64,000 nt of DNA from Tumebacillus amylolyticus. Lineage in GTDB: Bacteria; Bacillota; Bacilli; Tumebacillales; Tumebacillaceae. The stretch lies in the NCBI RefSeq assembly GCF_016722965.1, contig NZ_JAEQNB010000001.1:186001-250000 (forward strand). Reading direction: 5' to 3'. Position numbers and translations under genes: made by a program. Below, piece by piece: positions 15,041 through 23,366 of this stretch (positions are counted from its first letter, which is position 1; each line of letters begins with the position of its first letter). The notes below the pieces were generated by a model. It was not told where the DNA came from. It saw nothing but the letters and a program-made list of their open reading frames with translations, and did no database searches.

Positions 15041-15865
15041 CTATTCGGCAATTCCCACGCGGCAACGCAGGAAGTCGGTGCTTTGTAAGAGGTGGTATGT
15101 GAATTCGGCGGTATCTCCGGTCGTAATTCGCATGCCGCTTTCGGGGAGGGCATCCCGTTCCACACGATAGGTGCCGGTGGCGGGGCCTTCGGGGAGATAC
15201 GTGGGGCACACGAGCGTCCAAGCAAGTTCAGGCTCCGACGAGGCAAGCAAACGATAGGCACGTTCATGGTCTTCTGCCGCCGCCGTCGAAGTGCGGCGTG
15301 TTTCGCTGGAACGATAGCGGAGGAGGTGCGGCTCCGACCGAGCTTGCAAAATGCCCGCCGTGCCCACCGACACGATCCGCTTCACACGCAATTCCCGCAT
15401 CACATCCAAAATCACAGCCATGCTCTCAGAGAGCACCGTCCCGCCGTCTGTATTCAACGAGCAAAGCACGGCGTCCACGCCAGTCATCGCCCGAGTAACA
15501 TCCTCGCGCGACCGCGCATCTCCCACTACAAAGCCAAGTCCCAAAACCTCACGCACGACTTCGACAGACTCGGCACTTCCGACAGACTCAGCACTTCCGA
15601 AAGCTTCAGCACTTCCGAAAGCTTCAGTACCCCCGAAAGCTTCAGTACCCCCGAAAGCTTCAGCACTCCCGAAAGCTTCAGCACTTCCGAAACCCTCAGC
15701 ACTCCCGCTTGCTTCTATGAAATGCCGGGGCTGCATTTGTTCCCGCAACCACTCCGCTTTTTCCTCGCTTCTCACCAATGCAACTACTTCGTTCCCGTCT
15801 TGCAACGCAAGCCTTACAAGTTCGCGTCCTACGCGGCCCGTGGCTCCTAGGATCAACAGTTTCAT
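15041..15865 (-). CDS. NmrA-like NAD(P)-binding protein with repeat insertion
   Basis: The 274-residue protein starts MKLLILGATGRVG, the dinucleotide-binding motif of atypical SDR/NmrA proteins, and has VDAVLCSLN and RIVSVGTAGI strands of the Rossmann fold. Residues 54-101 are eight 6-residue repeats of the type GSAEAF, encoded by an 18-bp tandem DNA repeat and inserted in a loop before strand 3 (LGFVVGDA). The repeats keep the frame. ATG at 15865 overlaps the upstream gene's stop (ATGA), so the two are coupled. Confidence 0.8.
   Translation of the reverse strand: MKLLILGATGRVGRELVRLALQDGNEVVALVRSEEKAEWLREQMQPRHFIEASGSAEGFGSAEAFGSAEAFGGTEAFGGTEAFGSAEAFGSAESVGSAESVEVVREVLGLGFVVGDARSREDVTRAMTGVDAVLCSLNTDGGTVLSESMAVILDVMRELRVKRIVSVGTAGILQARSEPHLLRYRSSETRRTSTAAAEDHERAYRLLASSEPELAWTLVCPTYLPEGPATGTYRVERDALPESGMRITTGDTAEFTYHLLQSTDFLRCRVGIAE
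15563..15706. repeat. Eight tandem copies of an 18-bp repeat inside a coding sequence
   Basis: Eight contiguous units on the plus strand, most close to GAAAGCTTCAGCACTTCC; the first two have GACAGACTC in front and two have TACCCCC at the end. 8 x 18 = 144 bp. The unit length is a multiple of three, so copy-number change would not break the NmrA-like frame. It is a minisatellite, not a CRISPR, since there are no spacers. Confidence 0.95.
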
Positions 15866-17430
15866 CGTACTTTTCGATACCTCCACGCTTCATGGAACAC
15901 AAGCGTCGGCTGCTTCTCCTCTCCAAAGTACGCAAACCGAATCAACCCTTGCGTCTTCGAGAGAAACACATCCTTCGCCAGCGCCTCAAATTCATGCTCC
16001 CGCCCCGAATCGGCGACACTCAACTTCCCGTCTCGCACATCGACTTCGTACTGCTCCACCGTGTCATCATAGACTCCGATCCAGTCCGCCCACTCGGCCG
16101 GATTCGCTTCATACACCGGAATTTCTCGTCGCCCGCGCACATGCCCGTTCAAAATAATGCCTCGAACCGGACTTTCATCTTCCACAGGGAACCCGACCGA
16201 GTACAAAGCTCCGTCGGCGTTTTGGGTGAAGTAGACGCGTTCCCGGAGAGGGGACAGCGTCATTTTTTCCCCGTGGATGTTCAGGAGGAGGTCGTGGCCC
16301 TCGGTCAGCACTTCGACGGGTCCATGCAAGTTGGAGAAGTACGTGCCTACATAGTGCGGCCACTCCGCAGAATTCGCGGCACTCTCGTCCACAACAGGCT
16401 CAGGTTCCGGCACAACCTCCCCGAACCGCAACACGTCAAACATCTCCAACCCTAACCCGTACAGCTGATCGCCGTTCCCCAGCACCACCAACCCAATCTG
16501 ATCTTCCGGCGAAAACACAAGCAACGACTCATACTGGTTGCTAAACTGCCCAAAATGGTAAAAACGCACCTTGCCGCGCTTCGAATCTCGAAACCACGTC
16601 AACCCGCAAGCGAAGTCGCTCACCCGATACCCCGGCGTCTGCGGTGCTTGCATCTGCGACGGAATCGACCCGCCCTGCAAATGAAACCGAGCAAACTTCG
16701 CCAAGTCATTCGCGCTCGACATGCAATACCACGCCGGATAATTCGCAACTCCTTCCAAGAAAGTCCGACTCACTTCCCACGTGCCATCCGCCTTGCGAAC
16801 ATGCGGACGCGCAAGGGGGGAGGAGAGCGCAACCAACGGATCAAACGTCGTATTCGTCATCTCAAGCGGTTCAAACACCAACTCCTGCATGAGCTTCGAA
16901 AAGTGCGTGCCCGTCACCGCTTCGGCGACATACCCCGCGAGATTCAAATTGTGGTTGCTGTAATGATACCCCACACCGGGAGCGGACATCAGCGGAATCG
17001 TCGGCACATACTCGCGCACATAGCGCTCCAAACCCTCGGGATCACGCGACCCCATCGGTTCTCCTCCGGTGGGGAAGCCGCTTCGATGTGAGAGCAACAA
17101 ACGCAACGTCAGGAGTTCGGCGGCACCGGGCTCACTCAATTCCAACCACGGCAGGTAGGTGCGAATCGGCATGTCCAAATCCAGCACGCCTCGCTCGACA
17201 AGTTGCAGAATCATCGTCCCCGTCAACGGCTTCGTCACCGACGCAATTCGAAAAAGCGTATCGGCCGTCACCGCCGGCGAATCCGCGAGTATGCTTTCCT
17301 GTCCGTAGCCTCGTGCGTAGAGAATTTCATCCCCGGAGACGACAGCGACGGCGGCGCCGGTGATGTGGTTTTTTTGCATATGAGATTCGACCATGGAGTC
17401 GAGTTTTGCGAGGGTATTGTGAGAGAGCAT
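15862..17430 (-). CDS. Serine beta-lactamase-like hydrolase (class C/esterase type)
   Basis: The 522-residue protein has the three penicillin-recognising motifs: SVTK at 64-67 (nucleophile Ser64), YSN in YHYSNHNLN (about 158), and HFG in RFYHFGQF as the KTG counterpart. The C-terminal about 170 residues form a beta-rich lipocalin-like domain of the type often attached to such hydrolases. No signal peptide is visible. ATG at 17430 follows GGAGGA; the longer frame has no ribosome site. Such proteins are mostly peptidases or esterases rather than true resistance enzymes. Confidence 0.85.
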   Translation of the reverse strand: MLSHNTLAKLDSMVESHMQKNHITGAAVAVVSGDEILYARGYGQESILADSPAVTADTLFRIASVTKPLTGTMILQLVERGVLDLDMPIRTYLPWLELSEPGAAELLTLRLLLSHRSGFPTGGEPMGSRDPEGLERYVREYVPTIPLMSAPGVGYHYSNHNLNLAGYVAEAVTGTHFSKLMQELVFEPLEMTNTTFDPLVALSSPLARPHVRKADGTWEVSRTFLEGVANYPAWYCMSSANDLAKFARFHLQGGSIPSQMQAPQTPGYRVSDFACGLTWFRDSKRGKVRFYHFGQFSNQYESLLVFSPEDQIGLVVLGNGDQLYGLGLEMFDVLRFGEVVPEPEPVVDESAANSAEWPHYVGTYFSNLHGPVEVLTEGHDLLLNIHGEKMTLSPLRERVYFTQNADGALYSVGFPVEDESPVRGIILNGHVRGRREIPVYEANPAEWADWIGVYDDTVEQYEVDVRDGKLSVADSGREHEFEALAKDVFLSKTQGLIRFAYFGEEKQPTLVFHEAWRYRKVR

Positions 17431-17587
17431 GAAGGGTCCTCCGACTTTCTTTGACTTATACTTGGTAGTATCCCATGATCTGGACATTTCTGGCAACCGG
17501 AGAGTAGCGGTTCGTCAGTTGTGCATTCACTTTTTTAACAAGTCATGATACCATGAGGGCATGAGTTTTTTGGACAGGGGGATTTGC

Positions 17588-18025
17588 TTGAAGGCGACCG
17601 CAACCAAGATCTTGCCTCATGGGATTCACGAGGTGTTCACGTTTGTCTCGAACCCGGACACCATGCACCGCTGGGTGGACGGCGTGTCCAACCCGCGCCG
17701 CACATCGGATGCAGAGCTCGGGGTGGGACTGACGTTCGCCACGCACTATGCGTTCAATGGGCGGCAGGCGGAGATCGACTATGTGATTACGGAGTTCGAA
17801 GCTCCGCATCGCTACGGCATCAAAGCAACGTCCGGCCCGTTCCCGTTTGCGAGCGAAGTTCTTCTCGAAGAAGTTCCCGAGGGCACCTCGATGACCTACA
17901 CCATCGACGCCGGATCGGACAGCAAGGCGACGTCTGTGATTTTTGCTTTGTTCGGCCCGTTGTTGCGCAAGGCGATGGTCAAGCGCCTGCACCGACAATT
18001 GGAAGACCTCAAAGCTCTCGTATAA
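17588..18025 (+). CDS. SRPBCC (START-like) family protein
   Basis: The product of about 145 residues has the helix-grip fold: MHRWVDGVSNPRR near the N-terminus, then GVGLTFATHYAF, a long beta sheet, and a basic C-terminal helix (MVKRLHRQLEDLKAL). These proteins bind hydrophobic ligands. TTG at 17588 follows AGGGGGA at good spacing; the upstream ATG at 17561 would be nearly at the predicted transcription start, so the TTG start is preferred. It is monocistronic. Confidence 0.75.
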   Translation: MKATATKILPHGIHEVFTFVSNPDTMHRWVDGVSNPRRTSDAELGVGLTFATHYAFNGRQAEIDYVITEFEAPHRYGIKATSGPFPFASEVLLEEVPEGTSMTYTIDAGSDSKATSVIFALFGPLLRKAMVKRLHRQLEDLKALV

Positions 18026-18034
18026 GCGAAAAAA

Positions 18035-18069
18035 AGCCCGGCTCCCAGTAGGAGAGCCGGACTTTTTTT
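18035..18069 (+). terminator. Intrinsic terminator after the SRPBCC gene
   Basis: AGCCCGGCTC pairs with GAGCCGGACT (one mismatch), followed by seven T. The T tract runs into an extended -10 (TG-C-TAAAAT) that probably serves recQ. Confidence 0.9.
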
Positions 18070-18105
18070 GCTAAAATGGAATGTATCTAAAGCGAGGTGT
18101 TTCGG

Positions 18106-20250
18106 TTGCTACAACACGCAACAGAGCTACTGAAGAAATACTACGGCTATGATTCCTTCCGCAAAGGACAGGAGTCGATCATCGACAACATTTTGACAGG
18201 CCACGACACGCTCGGCATCATGCCGACCGGCGGCGGGAAGTCGATCTGCTACCAGATCCCGGCGCTGTGCTTCGACGGAATCACCCTCGTCATCTCCCCC
18301 CTCATCTCCCTCATGAAAGACCAAGTCGATGCTCTGCACAGCATCGGAATCCCTGCCGCCTACATCAACTCGTCCCTCTCCCAAGCCGAAGCTGACAACA
18401 CCCTGCGCGCCGCGCGTTCGGGCGCTTACAAACTGCTCTACGTCGCACCGGAGCGACTGGATACGGAACGGTTCCGCTCGGAATTGCAGATGTTGCCCGT
18501 TTCGATGCTCGCCATCGACGAGGCGCACTGTATTTCGCAATGGGGTCATGATTTCCGACCGAGTTATTTGGCGGTGCCGAAGATTTTGGATTTGTTGCCG
18601 GAGCGTCCGCGTGTGACGGCGTTTACGGCGACGGCGACGCCGGAAGTTACGCGCGACATTACGAGGTTGCTGGGGATTGCGGGCAGCGATGTTTTTGTCA
18701 CGGGGTTTAATCGGGAGAACTTGCGGTTTGCAATCTTGCGCGGCGAGAACAAGCGGGACTTCACGCTCGACTACCTGCGACGCAATCGCGACCAATCCGG
18801 TGTCATCTATGCCGCGACGCGCAAGGAAGTGGATCAGCTCTATGAGACGTTGACTGCATCGGGATTTGCAGTCGGGAAGTACCATGCGGGGCTGACCGAC
18901 GAGGAGAAATCGAAGTGGCAAGACCAGTTCCTGTACGACGACGTGCGGATCATGGTGGCGACCAATGCGTTCGGGATGGGGATCGACAAATCGAACGTGC
19001 GCTATGTGTTGCACGTGAACATGCCGAAGAACATGGAGTCCTACTACCAAGAGGCCGGTCGTGCGGGCCGTGACGGGGAGCCGTCGGAGTGTATCTTGCT
19101 CTACCATGCGCAGGACGTGCAATTGCAGAAGTTCCTGATCGAGCAGTCGGTTTCGTCCCCGGAGCGCAAAGCGGGGGAGTACAAAAAACTCCAGAGCATG
19201 ATCGACTTCTGCCACACGACGCAATGTCTGCGCAATGCGATCTTGGAGTACTTCGAAGACGAAATTCCCGAGCCGTGCGGAATTTGTTCGAACTGCCGCG
19301 ACGATCGCGAGTTGCGGGATATGACGCGGGAGGCGCAGATGATTTTTTCCTGCATTCGTCGGATGCGCGAGCGGTTCGGCGCGGCGTTGGTTGCACAGGT
19401 TTTGAAAGGGTCGGCGAACAAAAAGGTCAAGCAGTTCAACTTCGACGAACTGCCGACGTACGGCCTGATGAAACAGTACAAGGAAAAGGAAATCTCCGAC
19501 CTCATCCACGTCCTGACCGCCGAGGGGTACTTGGCGCTCAGCGAAGGGCAGTACCCGGTCGTGCGGTTGGAGCCCAAAGCGGTGCTCGTGTTGCAGGGGC
19601 AAGAGCAAGTCTTCCAACGCGTGCAGCCGGTGCGCGAGACGGTGTACCAGCGAGACGACACGCTGTTCGAACGCCTGCGGAATTTGCGCAAGGAGATCTC
19701 GCAGCACGAGAAAGTCCCGCCGTACATCATCTTCGCGGACAGCACGTTGCGCGAGATGGCAGACACCTGCCCGACGGACGAGCCCTCGCTGAGACGGATC
19801 AAAGGCGTCGGGGAAGCGAAAGTCGCAAAGTACGGGGAGCTCTTCCTCGAACTGCTGCAAGCGTATGCGAGGGAAAAAGGGTTCCAACCGTCTGCGGGCG
19901 GTGGGGGAGAGACGTCGTCATCAGGCTCAGGCTCCGGCACTGCTTCAGCCTCCGACGAGACCCCGAGTCACATGATCACCTACGATCTCTTCCAAGCGGG
20001 TCTCGACGTGGATGCCATCTGTACGGAACGCAATCTCAAAGCCCAAACCGTCCAAGACCACATCATCCGCGCCGTCACCGAAGGCCACGAAATCGACTGG
20101 ACGCGCATCGTCTCCGCCGAGCATGAACCTCTCATCCACACCGCCATCGAAGACCTCGGCGCCGAAAAACTCCGCCCCCTGAAGGACGCCCTCCCCGAGG
20201 AAGTGGACTACTTCGCGATCAAAGCGGTGATTTGCAAACGGACGTTGTAA
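18106..20250 (+). CDS. recQ: ATP-dependent DNA helicase RecQ
   Basis: The protein of about 714 residues has the complete RecQ layout: an SF2 helicase with GIMPTGGGKS (Walker A), AIDEAHCISQWGHDFRP (DEAH box and aromatic loop) and motif VI QEAGRAGRDG; an RQC zinc site with CGICSNC; an HRDC domain (about 520-600); a low-complexity Gly/Ser linker; and a C-terminal helix-turn-helix domain (YDLFQAGLDVDAI onward). It unwinds DNA 3' to 5' in recombination and repair. AGCGAGGT supports TTG at 18106; GTG 18097 is the alternative. Confidence 0.95.
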   Translation: MLQHATELLKKYYGYDSFRKGQESIIDNILTGHDTLGIMPTGGGKSICYQIPALCFDGITLVISPLISLMKDQVDALHSIGIPAAYINSSLSQAEADNTLRAARSGAYKLLYVAPERLDTERFRSELQMLPVSMLAIDEAHCISQWGHDFRPSYLAVPKILDLLPERPRVTAFTATATPEVTRDITRLLGIAGSDVFVTGFNRENLRFAILRGENKRDFTLDYLRRNRDQSGVIYAATRKEVDQLYETLTASGFAVGKYHAGLTDEEKSKWQDQFLYDDVRIMVATNAFGMGIDKSNVRYVLHVNMPKNMESYYQEAGRAGRDGEPSECILLYHAQDVQLQKFLIEQSVSSPERKAGEYKKLQSMIDFCHTTQCLRNAILEYFEDEIPEPCGICSNCRDDRELRDMTREAQMIFSCIRRMRERFGAALVAQVLKGSANKKVKQFNFDELPTYGLMKQYKEKEISDLIHVLTAEGYLALSEGQYPVVRLEPKAVLVLQGQEQVFQRVQPVRETVYQRDDTLFERLRNLRKEISQHEKVPPYIIFADSTLREMADTCPTDEPSLRRIKGVGEAKVAKYGELFLELLQAYAREKGFQPSAGGGGETSSSGSGSGTASASDETPSHMITYDLFQAGLDVDAICTERNLKAQTVQDHIIRAVTEGHEIDWTRIVSAEHEPLIHTAIEDLGAEKLRPLKDALPEEVDYFAIKAVICKRTL

Positions 20251-20255
20251 CAAAA

Positions 20256-20291
20256 AAAGGAGCGGTCAGCATGATCTGACCCTCCTTTTTT
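20256..20291. terminator. Bidirectional terminator after recQ
   Basis: AAAGGAG-c-GGTCAG pairs with CTGACC-CTCCTTT. It also stands at the end of the minus-strand small gene. Confidence 0.9.
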
Positions 20292-20440
20292 CATTCGTTC
20301 TCTTCTCGATTCCGCTTCCGCTCAGCAAGGAGTTTACGGATGACTTCGATTTCCTTGGTTGCGGGTTTCATGATATCTTCCAGAAGCTTTTTTGCTAGGG
20401 GTCCTGCGGCTACATACTTCGGTTCAGAAGGCTTTTTCAT
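20291..20440 (-). CDS. Small protein homologous to the GNAT partner, 49 residues
   Basis: ATG at 20440 follows GGGAGGACTTGC. The product is basic and helical. Its segment KPATKEIEVIRKLLAER (about 24-41) clearly matches RPATREVEVIRNLLKSR in the small gene upstream of the GNAT toxin-like gene, and the preceding GPLAKKLLEDIM matches GELAEFFRQDLS. So the GNAT gene is flanked by two paralogous small genes. A 38-bp dyad lies between the GNAT stop and this start. Probably a second antitoxin-like protein; function not proven. Confidence 0.7.
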   Translation of the reverse strand: MKKPSEPKYVAAGPLAKKLLEDIMKPATKEIEVIRKLLAERKRNREENE

Positions 20441-20452
20441 GCAAGTCCTCCC

Positions 20453-20490
20453 TGATCACTGATTCGTATTTCTTACGATCAGTTTGATCA
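20453..20490. promoter_or_regulatory. 38-bp imperfect dyad upstream of the 49-residue gene
   Basis: TGATCA-CTGAT-GTA on the left pairs with TAC-ATCAG-TGATCA on the right, with small bulges and a 5-nt loop. It ends just before the ribosome site of the small gene. No T run follows in the direction of transcription, so it is not a terminator; an operator or a translational control hairpin is possible. Confidence 0.55.
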
Positions 20491-20512
20491 AAAAAGAACG
20501 GGGAAACACAAA

Positions 20513-21055
20513 CTAGAAGAGATCTTCAAACTCTTCTTGCGATAACTCTCGAACCGTCGGCAACTTGAACGACATGGGCTGAGTATACTCGTCTACAACT
20601 TCGAACTGAATCGGAACGAATTCAAACTTCCTGTACCACTGAATCAACCAATCCGCTTTTACGGCACGCAAAAACAAATACCTGCACCCTAGGAATTGAG
20701 AGAGGTAAACAGTGCGCAAAATGATTTCGGTCAAAACTTCTGTTCCCACGCGATTTCTTTGAAAACGATGATCCACTGCCAGCATGGGGATCTCTACGGC
20801 TGGTACGCTCTGATCCTTTGACCCGATTTTCATTCGCTCTGTCTCGTTGATCTCCAGCTTTGAGCATTTGGAACTGTAATAGGCCACCACCACTCGACCC
20901 TTGCAAAGGACCCGAGTCTGCGAAAGTCCGCCGGCTTGGTCAAGAACGGCATCTCTGCGCAAGTATTCATCAAACTCCTCATAACCAGAAGAAAAGCCTT
21001 GGACATCGTGTTTGTCACGGTCCAAGACTTCCCATACAAAGCTATTCATGTTCAT
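20513..21055 (-). CDS. GNAT-fold toxin-like acetyltransferase (TacT-type)
   Basis: The 180-residue protein has the GNAT-toxin layout: FSSGYEEFDEYLRRDAVLDQ (about 21-40) matches the F-x-C/S-G-x-x-x-L-D-x-Y-L-x-x-x-A-x-x-D-Q start of TacT/AtaT-like toxins, VPAVEIPMLAVD precedes the acetyl-CoA loop RFQRNRVGTEVL (about 98-108), and WYRKFEF holds the conserved Tyr141. TacT-like enzymes acetylate aminoacyl-tRNA. The gene overlaps the upstream small gene by 14 nt, as in toxin-antitoxin operons, and GAGG upstream serves ATG 21055. Toxin activity is inference. Confidence 0.75.
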   Translation of the reverse strand: MNMNSFVWEVLDRDKHDVQGFSSGYEEFDEYLRRDAVLDQAGGLSQTRVLCKGRVVVAYYSSKCSKLEINETERMKIGSKDQSVPAVEIPMLAVDHRFQRNRVGTEVLTEIILRTVYLSQFLGCRYLFLRAVKADWLIQWYRKFEFVPIQFEVVDEYTQPMSFKLPTVRELSQEEFEDLF

Positions 21056-21209
21056 CTTGCGTCCTCACTTCCATGGCCCGTAATTCGCGAGACTTCAGCA
21101 AGTTCCGAATGACTTCAACTTCACGTGTGGCGGGTCGAGACAGGTCTTGACGAAAGAACTCTGCAAGCTCACCCGTTACTTGCAAGGGTAGAAATTCCTT
21201 GGATGACAC
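21042..21209 (-). CDS. Small partner (putative antitoxin) of the GNAT toxin-like protein, 55 residues
   Basis: GTG at 21209 follows AAAAGGGGGCGG with 5-6 nt spacing. A longer start at 21239 is ruled out because it lies within the predicted -10 box. The product has PLQVTGELAEFF, then RPATREVEVIRNLLKSREL, and an acidic tail. It does not look like the DUF1778/ribbon-helix-helix antitoxins usually paired with GNAT toxins. Its paralogue lies on the other side of the toxin gene. First gene of the operon. Confidence 0.7.
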   Translation of the reverse strand: MSSKEFLPLQVTGELAEFFRQDLSRPATREVEVIRNLLKSRELRAMEVRTQDEHE

Positions 21210-21237
21210 TGCAACCGCCCCCTTTTCATGTACGTCC

Positions 21238-21246
21238 ATTTTAACA
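21238..21246 (-). promoter_or_regulatory. Extended -10 promoter of the GNAT module
   Basis: On the minus strand TGTTAAAAT (TG-n-TAAAAT) follows directly after the T run of the preceding terminator. The expected transcription start near 21231 leaves a leader of about 20 nt before GTG 21209. Confidence 0.55.
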
Positions 21247-21277
21247 TAAAAAGACCGGGTATACCTCCCCGGTCTTT
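21247..21277 (-). terminator. Terminator of the MFS-DUF4931 operon
   Basis: AAAGACCGGG pairs with CCCGGTCTTT, followed by T5 on the minus strand. Confidence 0.85.
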
Positions 21278-21281
21278 CCTC

Positions 21282-22040
21282 TTACAAATACCTCTCCTGC
21301 ATCAACTTCACGTGATCCACGATGTTCTCCGACACATGGGGGATCGAGTACCCGACGAACAGCGGGGTGGTCGGGAAACGGGGGACGATTTTGCAGAGCA
21401 GGGTGCCGTCCAGTTCGTAGAAGAACAGGTTGTAGGAATTGCAGTTTTTGTTAAAATGGTTCATCACGTAGTCGACCGTCATCTGGATGTAGTCCGCCCA
21501 ACTGTCCATCTGACTGCGATCTCGCAAGATCACGTTCCACTCGAAGAACCCGACACGCGGTTTCGTGGAGACGTTCAGCTCAACGCCCGGCTGCTGGTCA
21601 ATCACCAAGCCCTCAAACTGCTCCCACGTCACATGCGTGCGGTAGTCCAGATGCTTCAACCCGACGATCTGCATGTGCGGGTGGCGAATCGAACCGCCGG
21701 AGAGGGGGCCGTGGTTTTTATAAAAAATCACCGAGCGAAACTCGCCGGTCGCTTCCATCGCTTCCCACTGCTCCACGCCAAACCGAATCAGCTTGTGCAG
21801 ATGCTCACGGTCGTACTGCCACAGGTCCGACTCGCACTGGTCGGTCTCGATCAGCACCGTCTGCAGCGTGTCCCGCAACACGGGGAACTTGTTCTTGAGC
21901 AGGATGATCGAGTCTTGCTCCGCGATCACATCCTCCAGAGAGTCACGGTCGCAAAACGGACAGGCCGTCGTGCGGTTCATGATGCTGTTCGGTTTCTGTC
22001 TCCCGAGCATCGAATCAAAGTGTAGATGTGTATGGTTCAT
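21282..22040 (-). CDS. DUF4931 / HIT-like protein
   Basis: The 252-residue protein has a CPFC zinc-type motif near residue 28 and the HIT-superfamily triad HPHMQ (about 137-141), as in galactose-1-phosphate uridylyltransferase relatives. This matches the Firmicute DUF4931 family; its substrate is not known. ATG at 22040 follows AAGGTGATC and lies inside the end of the upstream MFS gene, so the two are co-translated. Confidence 0.75.
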   Translation of the reverse strand: MNHTHLHFDSMLGRQKPNSIMNRTTACPFCDRDSLEDVIAEQDSIILLKNKFPVLRDTLQTVLIETDQCESDLWQYDREHLHKLIRFGVEQWEAMEATGEFRSVIFYKNHGPLSGGSIRHPHMQIVGLKHLDYRTHVTWEQFEGLVIDQQPGVELNVSTKPRVGFFEWNVILRDRSQMDSWADYIQMTVDYVMNHFNKNCNSYNLFFYELDGTLLCKIVPRFPTTPLFVGYSIPHVSENIVDHVKLMQERYL

Positions 22041-23256
22041 GTTCAAGATCACCTTTTCTCAACGATTTCTCGCCGGCCCTGTAGAACGGCAACGCCAGCA
22101 GGGTCAACCCTGCCAAGATGCCAAACACCACGGCTCCGTGGTCATACCCGAATCCATCTAGCAACAACCCGCCGGCCCACGGTCCGAGGCTCTGTCCAAG
22201 AAACTGCAACCCGGTCGCCCCGAAGTACACGCCGCGCAAACCCTCCGGCGCCAAGTCCGCTACGGCGACTTCCGATACGACAAAACACAGAATCTCGCCC
22301 ACGGTGAACAACAACATTCCGAAAATCAACAGCCAAAGCGACTGAAACACCCCGAAACACACGAGGCTCAGCACAAAACTCACTCCGCCAAGCGTCACCG
22401 CCCGCATCGGCGAGAAGCGCGACGCCCACTTGCTCACGGGCGCTTGCAGGACCAACACCCCGACGGCGTTGGCGACCAGCAGATACGAAAACCATTGCAC
22501 CCCGTTCGAGAAGTCGGGCGAGACGCCCAGATACTGCCCGAGCGTCGAATCCAGATGCGAGTACGCCGTGCAGACAAACGCCTGCCCGATCAACAAGTTC
22601 CGAAACACGCGGTCGCGCAACACAACTCGCAACGCCTCGCGCACCGTCACTTTTTTCGGCAGGTCTTGTGCCGCAGGACGAACGGACTGCTTTTTTCCTA
22701 TCATAGCACACGAAATGAGAGTCCCATAGAGCAAATACACCCCCGCCGTCATGGTAAAAGGAGTCGTGCTCACCGTGCTTCCGGCGTACACACCCACCAA
22801 CGGCCCCAGCGACGCCCCGAGATTGATCGCAAAGTAGCGCACGGAAAAAACGCGCAGGTGTTGCTCCTGCGGCGTCACATCGGCGAGCAACGCCCTCGCC
22901 GCCGGCTCAAACAAGTTCCGAAAAAGTCCGTTGAGCATCGAGCAGACCAGAAACACCCAGGTCTCCGTCGCCAACGCAAACCCCACGAAGACCAACACCA
23001 TCGCCAACACCGACCCGACCATCACTGGAAACCGTCCCCAGCGGTCTGACAACCACCCGCCGACAAACGAACTCACCGTCCCGACCAACAGCCCCGCGCC
23101 GAGAATCGCGCCTACCGAACTCGCTTCCAACCCTTGTACATCATGCAAATAAATCGCCAAAAACGGGATCGTCATGAAATACACGCCCCGTGACAAAAAC
23201 GTCCCGACCACCACCAACCACGCAACCGGATGCAACGACGAAAGTTTTCCTTCCAT
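22015..23256 (-). CDS. MFS transporter
   Basis: The 413-residue protein has about twelve hydrophobic helices and the loop 2-3 signature GGWLSDRWGRFP (about 66-77) of the major facilitator superfamily. ATG follows AGAGGAGTGG. It overlaps the DUF4931 gene by 26 nt and is divergent from an AraC-family regulator, which is a likely controller. Substrate (drug or metabolite) not identifiable. Confidence 0.9.
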   Translation of the reverse strand: MEGKLSSLHPVAWLVVVGTFLSRGVYFMTIPFLAIYLHDVQGLEASSVGAILGAGLLVGTVSSFVGGWLSDRWGRFPVMVGSVLAMVLVFVGFALATETWVFLVCSMLNGLFRNLFEPAARALLADVTPQEQHLRVFSVRYFAINLGASLGPLVGVYAGSTVSTTPFTMTAGVYLLYGTLISCAMIGKKQSVRPAAQDLPKKVTVREALRVVLRDRVFRNLLIGQAFVCTAYSHLDSTLGQYLGVSPDFSNGVQWFSYLLVANAVGVLVLQAPVSKWASRFSPMRAVTLGGVSFVLSLVCFGVFQSLWLLIFGMLLFTVGEILCFVVSEVAVADLAPEGLRGVYFGATGLQFLGQSLGPWAGGLLLDGFGYDHGAVVFGILAGLTLLALPFYRAGEKSLRKGDLEHEPYTSTL

Positions 23257-23366
23257 TCGCTTCCACTCCTCTCTTATAATCTTAATTGTAGAGAGGAACC
23301 GGAGAGGTGGCTTGGCAAGGGTTGCTTGCCGGGCACCGCAATTTTTGCCGAGTGGAGGGTGAGGGC

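Noticed and set aside
15563-15706. Possible CRISPR array
   Set aside because: The units are contiguous 18-bp repeats without spacers and lie in frame inside a coding sequence.
18127-19887. 586-codon frame antisense to recQ
   Set aside because: Shadow frame; RecQ on the plus strand has all helicase, zinc and HRDC motifs.
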